Of a stretch of 64,000 bases of DNA, positions 12,352 through 21,083 are shown one piece after another. The position numbers and the translations under genes were made by a program. The stretch lies in the NCBI GenBank assembly GCA_023374025.1, contig SIJG01000122.1, positions 132,854 through 196,853 on the forward strand, in the 5' to 3' direction. The stretch's first letter is position 1. Each line of letters starts with the position of its first letter. Origin of the DNA: Heterodera schachtii. Lineage: Eukaryota > Nematoda > Chromadorea > Rhabditida > Heteroderidae. The notes below the pieces were generated by a model. It did no database searches and had not been told where the DNA came from. It worked only from the letters and a program-made list of their open reading frames with translations.

Positions 12352-14153
12352 GCTGAAAGAAACTAACAAATGAGTTGAAAGGGAAATTTAATGCTTTAAC
12401 TAATATATTCAATGCATACAAATTTAATAGTTGTTAATTAGCGAAAAATGTTAATAAAAAATTATAATTTAAAATAAATGATAAAATAAAATACTATTTT
12501 CAAACAACATAATTAATGTGTATGTTTGACTCAAAAAATCCGAATTAAAAAGCAAATAATTTTCGAAAAATATTCAACTTATAAAAAATCATTATTTTAA
12601 AGAAAGTAATTAAAAGTTTAAAGCAAATAAACATAAAAATAAATGAATTCTTTGTAATTAAAAATAAACGGGTGTAAATTTAGTCCATAATTTATTGAAA
12701 ATAAAAATAAGCATTCAAAAAATAATATAAAAATCACATACTTGGAATTTCAAAAATTAATTATCTCATTTTATTTTTCAAAATAATATTTTAATTAAAT
12801 CATCTAAAAACTGTGCGAATAATAAATTAAGTATTAATATGCATATTCATGATATTCGCCATGTATTAAAGTACGGAATCCCATAAACGACGAAAAATAA
12901 ATTATTTATACAAATAAAATTCATTTATATTATCTAAAAGTTTCTTAAAAGATCTATAATTTCTTCCGACTGATTTTTGTTCTACTATACAATAATCATG
13001 GCAAAAAATAAGCAAAAAATATTTTCGAATTGGTTAAATCTCAACTTTTATACTGAGATATTGGACATGAGAAAATAAAGGCGTACTTCCACTTGGTTTT
13101 CGACCAAAATCATTCAAATGAAAAAAAAGTTATGCTTTTAAATAATCCTTTTAAGTATGTTGCATTCTTTTTAATTTAATGAATAAATTATTTTCATATA
13201 TTTACTTCAATTTATATACGTGGTGAATATTTTTAAATATTAAAATTGGCCGGACAATCTACAGCACTCAGAAGCGACAACAAAAATATACTGTTAAAAG
13301 AAAAAAAAAGAAATGAGTATAAAATGAATATTACTAAAAAGGATATTGAAAGGTAAAAAATATAAATGATATGGAGTTATTCAATGGAATAATGTATTAT
13401 TATAAAATTTATTATTTAAATACCTTAATATTTATTTGCTGCTTAATTTAATTTAAAATTAAAAATTAATTTTTAATAATCTTTTATAAAAAAATTATAA
13501 TAAAGTATATTTAATCAATTATACACTATTCTCAACCATCGGAAACTAGAATATTAATGAAATTAATGCAACTTAAGCTTAACTCATTGTAAACTTAAAT
13601 AAACGAACAACTGGTGCGTGTTGATGTGAAGGTTTTGCAGACGACAATTTTCGGACCATTTTTTCTAAATTTAACTAAGAAATAATTATTTTTCTTAAAT
13701 TGGGTGATCTAACCAATTTGAATTTTTAAACTGTTTTTACCGAGTTAAGCAATTAAGGCGAATAAAAATAAGAAAAATTCATAAACATTTCAAAAAAAGT
13801 TCGTTTTTCAATTCCAGTTTATGCTAAAAATTTTGGTGAACTCATAACACCCTTAAGGGGTATATTCAGCTTGTGCAATCAACATTAGAAAAAGTTGTTG
13901 GGAAGAATATAAAAAAGATTTTGTTGTTTTTTGTTTGTTCTAATGTTAATTGTGAGGTATGCCTGATAAAAACCTAAGATCTGTTAGCCTAAGGCTATGG
14001 TAAAACACGAAACGTTTTTCTCGAAATATAATTTTTGAACGGCTTTATATATAAATAAAACATTGACATAGTTATGTGTATTGACATAGTTATGTGTATT
14101 TTTTAAAAAGACAAAATTGACTTTCTTCAGTTAACAGATCGAATAAACAAGCA
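12352..14153. other. A+T-rich non-coding DNA
   Basis: No recognisable gene. A direct repeat of about 18 bases, TTGACATAGTTATGTGTA, occurs twice at 14064-14099. Confidence 0.6.
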
Positions 14154-14699
14154 TTACATAACAGGGATGGCCAAATTGAAAAATAAAAAGCGAAATGCGG
14201 CGAAATTTGCGAAACTAAAAAATTCGAAATGAAAAAAAGCGAAATGCCAAAAGCTAAAATATGCGAAAATGCGAAAGGCGAAATGCGAAATTTTTTTCAA
14301 AAATTTTACCAATAGTCAAAATCCTAGATTTTGAGGTTGTGAACACAAAAATGTGCGCGGAGGGTGGATTAAAAATTCAATTTTTTTTAGTTCTTGCAGA
14401 AAAAGGAGGATGTGGCGACAAGTTTGTTACGCATCATCCAGAAAATATATTTTTTGCTCACGAACCAAAGACAAATATAAATATTAAAACAACCTAAAGT
14501 AATATTCTTATAATCATTCATTAAATTAATAATTAAACGCAGAAAACGAATTTATTTTGGAAAAAATTCCATCTTAATTTATATAAAAAATGTAATTTTG
14601 TTTTAGCATATAATAAAAATTCAAAAATTTAGAAATTCAATATTTTTGCAATTGTCTAAAAATGCTCCTTAGCCCTTGTTTTGGTCTCTTCAACGTCAA

Positions 14700-14880
14700 T
14701 TCTTTATTTCTACACAATTTTTGGCATTTTTTTGAGGGTTAAAAGCCATTTTTGCTAGTTTTTAAGGCATATTTTAGTGCATATTTAGGCATTTTCGGGT
14801 TTTTAGGGCATATTTTAGGGATTTTAGTGCATATTTTATGCGCATATTTGGCATTTTTAGTGCATACAACTTATCCTGCA
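14700..14880. repeat. Short degenerate repeats of TTTTAGTGCATATTT type
   Basis: Several imperfect copies of GGCATATTTTAG / TAGTGCATATTT occur within the hAT-type element, left of the gypsy insertion. They are possibly internal repeats of that element. Confidence 0.5.
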
Positions 14881-14951
14881 GCCCAAAATAATAATAAACT
14901 GAAGCATTCGTTTTAAAAATTTAAATTTTTTAAAATATTCATTCTTAGGGT

Positions 14952-15254
14952 TGTTGGGTAGCCAATCAATAATTGCCCTTTGCTCATTTCTCTATTTCTC
15001 TCGCGCTACACTCTCTCACTTTGTCATGTCTCTCTCCTTCACTATGCATGTGTCTCTTCCCTGTGTTCATCCTCATAAATAGCCGAACACACAGTCATTC
15101 TTTGTCAGTCCATGTCATTTGCCATCTCTCATTCATTTTGCATTTATTCTCTGTAATCAATTTATTGTTCTATTTTATTTATCTGTTTGTGGACTTATTT
15201 TATTTATTAAAGTTTTATTCTTCTAAGTGTTGTTGTCAAGCTAAAGACACAACA
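14952..15254 (+). repeat. 5' LTR of the Ty3/gypsy element (303 bp)
   Basis: Starts TGTTGGG and ends ACAACA, with short inverted ends TGTTG/CAACA. Its last 145 bp (15110-15254) match the truncated 3' LTR at 20626-20770 almost exactly. It is preceded by AGGGT (14947-14951), repeated after the 3' LTR. The LTR has a CT-rich first half (CTCTCTCACTTTGTC region) and a polyadenylation-like ATTAAAG before the 3' part. Confidence 0.88.
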
Positions 15255-15275
15255 TTATTGGCGCAGTCAGCATAA
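15255..15275 (+). promoter_or_regulatory. Primer-binding site region of the gypsy element
   Basis: TTATTGGCGCAGTCAGC directly follows the 5' LTR. TGGCGCAGTC-type sites are known in insect Ty3/gypsy elements as tRNA primer sites. The exact tRNA was not determined. Confidence 0.6.
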
Positions 15276-15680
15276 GGCATTTTTCATGCATTTCATTTAA
15301 ATTTTGGCAGTCCCAGGCATCTTTCATTTTTCTCCTCATTCATTCATCTTTGGCAAAACCCGAGGCCACCTCCATGTAACACTCTGTGTGGAATTCCAAC
15401 TCATTGCGAGCTCTGTAAACACCCACACAGTTGAAAGTGAATGAGAACACATTGAGGTAGACAGTGAAGCCAACATATGTGTATTCCATTCGCTGCGCAT
15501 TCCCACAAACAGCCTACGGTTTAAACGCCAATCACTTTATTCGCATTTCATTATCTTATTTGACCTGCGGACTGGCCAATTCATAAACACTCACATCAAA
15601 AAGCCATTGCTGACGCCGCCCAATTCATTTGACTCTCATTTGGACTCGATCATTTCATTGTCTTCATTTCACTCATAATC

Positions 15681-16530
15681 ATGGCAAATCCCGCGGATAT
15701 GGCACTGCTGTTCCAACAGCTAACAGACACTCTCAAAAACATTGCAAATCAAAATGCAAATCCCAATAAACAAAACTCCGACCTATTCGCTACAATTAAT
15801 TCCCAATTGTCCGAATTCATCTACAACCCGGAGGCGGATTTGGTTTTTGAAATCTGGCACGAACGTTACGGGCCATTTCTTGAAACTGATGGACAGTCAT
15901 TGCCAGATGAAATGAAGACACGTCTGTTGGTCGGTAAGCTTGGTGCACAAGAATATGCGCGGTTCACGGAGAGCATTCTCCCGCAAAAACCAACAGACCT
16001 ATCATACAATGTCACAGTAAGTAAGTTAAAGAGTCTGTTTTGTGGCATCAAATCAATTTTTGTTAAACGATTTGAGTGTTTTCAGTTGCAGAAAGCACCA
16101 ACACAGAGTGCAATCGATTTCGCGGCACAAGTCAGCGCACAGTGTGAACGGGCACAAATGACACTGACCAAGGAGGAGATCAAAGCCCTCGTGTTCCAAG
16201 GAAGACAGCGACAATCCAGCACATCATCGCGCTCAGAGCATTTCAATGAAGGACGGACGCGCAGTCAATCAGCAAATGGCCGCCAGTCATCAAAGCCGCG
16301 TCCGCCTTTTCCATGCAAATCGGGTGGAGGAAATCATTGGAACAACGAGTGCAAAAGCAAGCGCGGAGCAAGTCATCGGAACAACGAGAGTGACAACAAA
16401 CGATGGCAAAAGTGCTACAACTGTGATCGAGTCGGACATTTTGCACGCGAGTGCCGAAGCAAAAAGCAGGCCAACAACAATGACTCGATGTCCGTCATGA
16501 ACGTGTCCGACGACACTGACCGGTTTAACT
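15681..16530 (+). pseudogene. gag: Ty3/gypsy gag, interrupted
   Basis: About 283 codons from ATG (MANPADMALLFQQLTDTL) to the point where a nested element interrupts. Gag is the structural protein that packages element RNA in particles. Seen: a capsid-type stretch (FIYNPEADLVFEIWHERYGP, residues 45-65; later FAAQVSAQCERAQMTLTKEE) followed by a Ser/Arg-rich region and two zinc knuckles. The second knuckle is intact (CYNCDRVGHFARECRSK, CX2CX4HX4C). The first reads CKSGGGNHWNNEC and has lost its second cysteine. The frame stays open into the inserted element, which adds meaningless residues. The leader from 15276 to 15680 holds no ORF that I can support. Confidence 0.85.
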
Positions 16531-17579
16531 CAGTTGGGCCGTCACGGTTGGGCCGGCACGGTTGGGCCGTCACGTTTGGGCCGGCACGGTTGGGCCCCAG
16601 CACGTTTGGGCCCCGGCACGTTTGGGCCCCCAATTTTTCAAAAAAATTTTCATTTATTATTTTTTATTAACAAAAACATATTGGGTGTTATTTCATTTTA
16701 AGGTAACCATAAATTCTTCTAAAAATTTATGTTTAATAAAAATATTATTTCGTACCGTATACAACATCAATCTTGAACAACTTCAGATACCGCAAAGTTA
16801 CCATATTTACGAAAAAACGATGTGGAAGAACGCTTTTTACTGGCCGTTTCGGGTATTTATTTTGAGGAAGGGAAAGAAAATGGACTAAGGTAATTTGAAT
16901 ACATATTTCTTATTTTAGTTATTTAAGTTCTTTTAAGGATTTTGATCTTTGCGACAGAATTAAATGGCGTATGGTCTAATCGATGGATCATTGTTACTTT
17001 TGCTTTTTCATTTTGTGCGTAACATGAAGAAAAGTTGGGAGAACAAAATCTGGTGATTCAGGTTGTAATCAATTTCGAAATTCAATAAAAAGCAACTTAA
17101 TTGATTTTCAGCGTTTTAATGTGGACCCATTTTTTGCTGAGACAGCAAAAATTCTAACATCGATTGCTTTTTTCACAATTGGCGATCTCAGAGAAGCCCG
17201 TCAATGCATTGGACGTTGCGTTCCAAAATTTGCCAGAAATGCAACTAATGCTCGAATGGTTTGTTTTTTCAATCATTAACATGCAAATATTTACTGCGTT
17301 CAGGTTGGTGATTAACTACACGGGTCGTCCACGCGCCTCGCGAACGGAACCGCGTTTCAAACCGAAGCTTGGATGAATCCTTGATCATTTTTGTTTTTTT
17401 ATTTTAATATTGATATTATTTATGAAAAATTTGTTACTTTCAATAAACCTTTTTTTGAAAATTTTTTTTTGAAAAATTGGGGGCCCAAACGTGCCGGGGC
17501 CCAAACGTGCTGGGGCCCAACCGTGCCGGCCCAAACGTGACGGCCCAACCGTGCCGGCCCAACCGTGACGGCCCAACTG
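16531..17579. mobile_element. Inverted-repeat DNA element nested in gypsy, carrying spliced exons, 1049 bp
   Basis: About 115 bp at each end are identical inverted repeats, from CAGTTGGGCC to CCAATTTTTC. Each arm is a tandem run of a 14-16 bp unit (CACGGTTGGGCCGG and variants, later GGGGCCC-containing). The arms are strongly G+C-rich and unmutated relative to each other, so the insertion is recent. No target duplication could be recognised, so the superfamily is open. The centre contains an exon-intron structure, listed next. Confidence 0.88.
16786..17376 (+). pseudogene. Captured 3' part of an unidentified multi-exon gene
   Basis: Clear exon features in the A/T-rich centre of the nested element. 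A first exon ends at 16889 (AAG before GTAATT) and can encode YLRKNDVEERFLLAVSGIYF. A middle piece ends LGEQNLVIQ at 17061, followed by a 50-nt intron 17062-17111 (GTTGTA...TTTTCAG). The next exon starts RFNVDPFFAETAKILTSIAF and, after a one-base shift in a T6 run near 17170, continues EKPVNALDVAFQNLPEMQLM. A 45-nt intron 17259-17303 joins in phase to LVINYTGRPRASRTEPRF and a TGA at 17374. AATAAA follows at 17442. The protein is not recognised. It looks like a host gene tail picked up by the element; the joins before 17061 are less certain. Confidence 0.55.
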
Positions 17580-18410
17580 AGCGAGTCCGACACTGACGGA
17601 TGGATCACAGTGGATTGCCTGATCAAAGGCAGGCTGGTTTCATTGGTGGCAGTCACAGCCGCCCGAAAAACCATCATTCAAACGCCCATTTGGGAGAAAT
17701 TGGGAAAACCCAAATTTAAAACGGGCAAAACTTTAGGAAAATCATATTCAGGGCATAATTTCGAGTTAATTGCTTCATTTGATTGTACAGTTGAGTTCGC
17801 AGGCATTAAGTTGGAGTTGGAATGTTTTGTGGCACCAACGGGAGCACTCAATCTTTTTGGTCTCCCATGGATTCGTGCATTTGAATTGGCATTGCAACGT
17901 CCAATCGCCACAACACTTCAAATTGTCCAACCAGAACCAGCATTCATGGCCATGACGTCATCCGCAGACCTGGCCAGCAAACTCAAGCTAAAATTTCCCG
18001 AAGTTTTCAGCTCAGAACTCGGCCATTGTACCAAAATGCGTGCGCATTTGTACCTAAAGCCTGAAGCGAAGCCAATTTTCTGCCGCCCTCGTCCGGTACC
18101 ACATGGCGCCATCGATGCCATCGACACGGAATTGGACCGTTTGTTGGCAATTGGGGCCATCAAATCAATTGATTACAGCCGTTGGGCAGCTCCGATTGTG
18201 GCAGTGAAAAAGAAGGCGGGTGATCTCCGAGTCTGCATCGACTTCTCAACAGGGCTCAACGACGCGCTTGAACTCAACCGACACCCATTGCCACGGCCCG
18301 ACGACATTTTCAATGGCATTCGAGGCGCAACCATTTTCAGCCAAATCGACTTCAAGGACGCGTACCTTCAGGTTGGTTGGACGATCAATCGAAACAATTG
18401 GTTGGTTTGA
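17580..18410 (+). pseudogene. pol: Ty3/gypsy pol: protease and first half of reverse transcriptase
   Basis: Polyprotein segment that would give the aspartic protease and the reverse transcriptase copying element RNA. The protease region reads WITVDCLIKGRLVSLVAVTA, where a DTGA catalytic motif is expected; here the aligned residues are VTAA, so the catalytic Asp is gone. The flap/end region LFGLPWIRAFEL is present. RT begins RPRPVPHGAIDAIDTELDRL and shows RWAAPIVAVKKKAGDLRVCI, then HPLPRPDDIF and FSQIDFKDAYLQV. One base is missing near 18375, so the frame runs out at 18410 while the correct continuation lies in another frame. Confidence 0.88.
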
Positions 18411-18757
18411 ATACGCATCGCGGTTTATTTCAATATCAGAGGTTGCCATTTGGGGTCAAATCTACCCCGTCCATTTTTCAGAAATTAATGGACGAGTTAG
18501 TCACAGGCATGCATGGTGTTTTCGTCTACTTGGACGATTTCATCGTGGCAACAAACTCCATGGAAACGCATCAGCAAACCCTTTTCAAATTTTTCAGTCG
18601 TTTGCAGGAATGGGGATTGCGAGTCAAATTCGAAAAGTGCAAATTTCTCTGCTCCGAATTGAAATTTCTGGGGCACATCATCTCGGCAGAAGGCATTCGA
18701 CCGGATCCCGACCGATCACGGACGATCAAAGAAATGCCGGCACCAACGTTTATGAGC
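18377..18757 (+). pseudogene. pol: Ty3/gypsy pol: RT catalytic core, second frame
   Basis: Continues the reverse transcriptase after the first frameshift: HRGLFQYQRLPFGVKSTPSI, then VFVYLDDFIVAT with the YLDD catalytic pair, then FEKCKFLCSELKFLGHIIS. It ends at a TGA created by another one-base frameshift near 18750 (MPAPTFMS, where the next frame gives NVYELTLRSFLGAINYY). Confidence 0.88.
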
Positions 18758-19260
18758 TGACATTACGCTCTTTTCTTGGCGCGATTAATTATTATTCCCG
18801 TTTTGTCAGCCAAATGCGCGAGATCCGTGCGCCGCTGGACGAACTGCTAAAGAAGGACGTTCAATGGCATTGGGGAGCGGATCAACAGCAGGCATTTGAA
18901 GGGGCAAAGAAAATCATCACTTCAGATTTGCTGCTCACGAGTTATGACCCGGCCAAGCCAATCGTCGTCGCAGCGGACGCCAGTAACAAAGGACTAGGCG
19001 CTACGATCAGTCACACATTCGCCGATGGCAGCGAAAAAGTCTTCGAACATGCGTCCCGATCATTGACGCCAGCCGAGCGCAACTACTCCCAAATTGAGAA
19101 GGAGGCGCTGTCCATCATTTTCGCCGTTCAGAAGTTCCATCGCATGTTGTATGGGCGAAAATTTAGCCTTTTAACGGACCATAAGCCGTTAATAAGCATT
19201 TTTGGGTCCAAAACGGGATCCCCATTTACACAGCGTCTAGGCTCCAACGCTGGGCATTAA
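18758..19260 (+). pseudogene. pol: Ty3/gypsy pol: RT connection and RNase H, third frame
   Basis: LRSFLGAINYYSRFV begins the RT connection. RNase H follows with VVAADASNKGLGATI (first Asp), EKEALSIIFAVQKFH (Glu) and LLTDHKPLISIF (Asp), so its catalytic acids are kept. The frame is lost again near 19215; the next frame continues IPIYTASRLQRWALILSNY and later QADVLSRL, the usual end of this region. Confidence 0.88.
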
Positions 19261-20405
19261 TTCTGTCAAATTATGATTTCAGCATAAGGTACATCTCGAC
19301 GAAAAATTTTGGCCAGGCCGATGTCCTCTCGCGACTGATCAAACAGCATCGCGACACACTTCAAGAGGAGGACAAAGTCATTGCTTCTGCACAGCTGGCA
19401 CAAAATTTAGACAACTCCGAGCACGACAACATCGAGTTTTGTGCCGCAGCAGTCGACTACATGTTCCAAACAACAATGGATCAACTGCCAGTCACGGCCG
19501 ACGAAATCGCTCAACACATTGAACGTGACGAAGAAATGAAAAAGATCATTGAACATTGCAGAAATGGTTGGCCAAAAACAGCAAACGAATCGACCATGGC
19601 AGCATTTTTCACGCACCGAATGCGAATCAGCGATGTCAACGGCTGCCTGCTCATGGGCGATCGAGTCATAATCCCATCCGCACTCCGTTTTCGCATTTTG
19701 AAGGCACTTCATTTCACCCATCCCGGCATGGTCAGAATGAAGAGCCTGGCGAAGCAATTTGTCTATTGGCCAAAAATAGACATGGACATTGAACGGTGGG
19801 TTCGAAACTGTGAGGAATGTCGTTTAGCAGCCCAAGCGCCATCAAAAGTGGACTCCTACAGCAAATGGCCGGAAGTCATCAAAATGAACACGACAACCGC
19901 TAAAATGCTCATCGAAAAGTTTGTTTGGTTGTTCTCGCGGTATGGTTTTCCAAAGGAAATTGTCACGGACAATGGTCCTCAATTCAAATCAAATGAAATT
20001 TACCAATTTTGCAGAAACCATTGCATCAAACAGGCATTTTCACCGCCATTTCATCTACAGAGCAACGGACGTGCCGAACGATTTGTCGACACATTGAAGC
20101 GCCAAATGAAGAAATGCGCCCGAGACGACGCACATTGGGTGCAAAATTCACTCTTGGCCTTCCGAAGCACACCGGACGCAAGTTTGAACGGGCGCACGCC
20201 CGCCGAGTTGTTTTTGGGCCGTCCGGTTCGAACAATCCTTTCCCTTGTTAAACCCCAAAACAAGCAGGAAAATGAAGGCAACAACGACAAATACAAGCAG
20301 CGGATGATCAAGCAATTCAATCAGCACCGCGGCACACATGAACGAAAGTTTGGCATTGGTGACCAAGTGCAGTTCATCAACTATCAACATGGCACAAAAA
20401 ATTGA
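19215..20405 (+). pseudogene. pol: Ty3/gypsy pol: integrase with an in-frame deletion
   Basis: The zinc-binding HHCC region is present (HFTHPGMVRMKSLAKQFVYW, then CEEC). The core keeps VTDNGPQF and SNGRAERFV, the second Asp and the Glu of the DDE triad. The segment normally between APSKV and the SKWPEV motif, which carries the first catalytic Asp, is missing in frame, so strand transfer cannot work. A conserved tryptophan is TGA at 20403-20405 (GTKN then stop, then LKGMIES). Confidence 0.88.
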
Positions 20406-20625
20406 TTGAAGGGCATGATCGAGTCAGGCAATGGTGTAGTTTGGAAAGTTCGGGCACCGAAGTTGAATGCCGTAGTCACACGGCATTCCAATCAAATGAG
20501 AACATTTCATCCCATCCCTTACAAAGAAAATCATAAACAGTTGCCCGACGAACAGCCACAGCAACAATTGCCCATCGATCAACAACCGCCAAATGATCAA
20601 CCGGAAGAAGTTCATCCCAGATCGC
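20406..20625 (+). pseudogene. pol: Ty3/gypsy pol C-terminal tail running into the truncated LTR
   Basis: Reads on in the same frame after the stop: KGMIESGNGVVWKVRAPK and a Gln/Pro-rich tail, then straight into LTR sequence at 20626. The polypurine tract and the first 158 bp of the 3' LTR are absent, so a deletion fused pol to the LTR interior. Confidence 0.8.
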
Positions 20626-20770
20626 CCATGTCATTTGCCATCTCTCATTCATTTTGCATTTATTCTCTGTCATCAATTTATTGTTCTATTTTATTTATCT
20701 ATTTGTGGACTTATTTTATTTATTAAAGTTTTATTCTTCTAAGTGTTGTTGTCAAGCTAAAGACACAACA
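20626..20770 (+). repeat. Truncated 3' LTR of the gypsy element (145 bp)
   Basis: Matches 15110-15254 with about two base changes and ends GACACAACA. It is followed by AGGGT at 20771-20775, identical to the five bases before the 5' LTR, so the outer insertion borders are intact and the loss was internal. Confidence 0.88.
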
Positions 20771-20872
20771 AGGGTGGAACGTTCGCCGAAATGCGAAACG
20801 CCAAAAAAGCGAATAATGCGAAAGGCGAAGTGCGAAAAGCGAAACCTAGGCCCATCCCTGCTACATAAGTAT

Positions 20873-21083
20873 CAGTCCGAAAATGTCGGTCCGCAAAGGT
20901 CGGTCCGCAAATGTCGGTCCGAAAATGTCGGTCCGAAAATGTCGGTCCGCAAATATCGGTACGCCAATGTCGATCCGCAAAACGTCGGTACGCAAATGTC
21001 GGTCTGCAAATGTCGGTCCGAAAATGTCGGTCCGCCGGTCGGCAAAAATCGATCCGCAAAAGTCGATCCGCAAATGTCGCACT
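20873..21083 (+). repeat. 14-bp minisatellite, about 15 copies
   Basis: Unit GAAAATGTCGGTCC / GCAAATGTCGGTCC with variants (TCGATCC, TCGGTAC) and one disrupted unit near 21033. It starts a few bases after the hAT-type element. All three frames look open and periodic because the unit is not a multiple of three; this is not coding. Confidence 0.9.

Larger units (their letters stand above)
14162..20860. mobile_element. hAT-type non-autonomous element, split by a gypsy insertion
   Basis: Left end CAGGGATGGCC at 14162 and right end GGCCCATCCCTG at 20849-20860 are inverted. Flanks TTACATAA (14154-14161) and CTACATAA (20861-20868) agree at 7 of 8 bases, the 8-bp duplication expected of hAT elements. 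Both ends carry subterminal copies of GCGAAATGCGAAA-like motifs. Removing the gypsy leaves about 0.9 kb with no transposase. An open stretch of 78 codons at 14261-14497 starts inside the subterminal repeats and resembles nothing I know. Confidence 0.75.

Noticed and set aside
14973..15275. A 100-codon open frame with a signal-peptide-like hydrophobic character
   Set aside because: It lies entirely in the 5' LTR of the gypsy element, whose CT-rich sequence gives Ser/Leu/Phe-rich translation.
16531..16888. Open frames reading GRHVWAGTVGPQHVW-type residues at both ends of the nested element
   Set aside because: They translate the tandem units of the terminal arms, not a protein.
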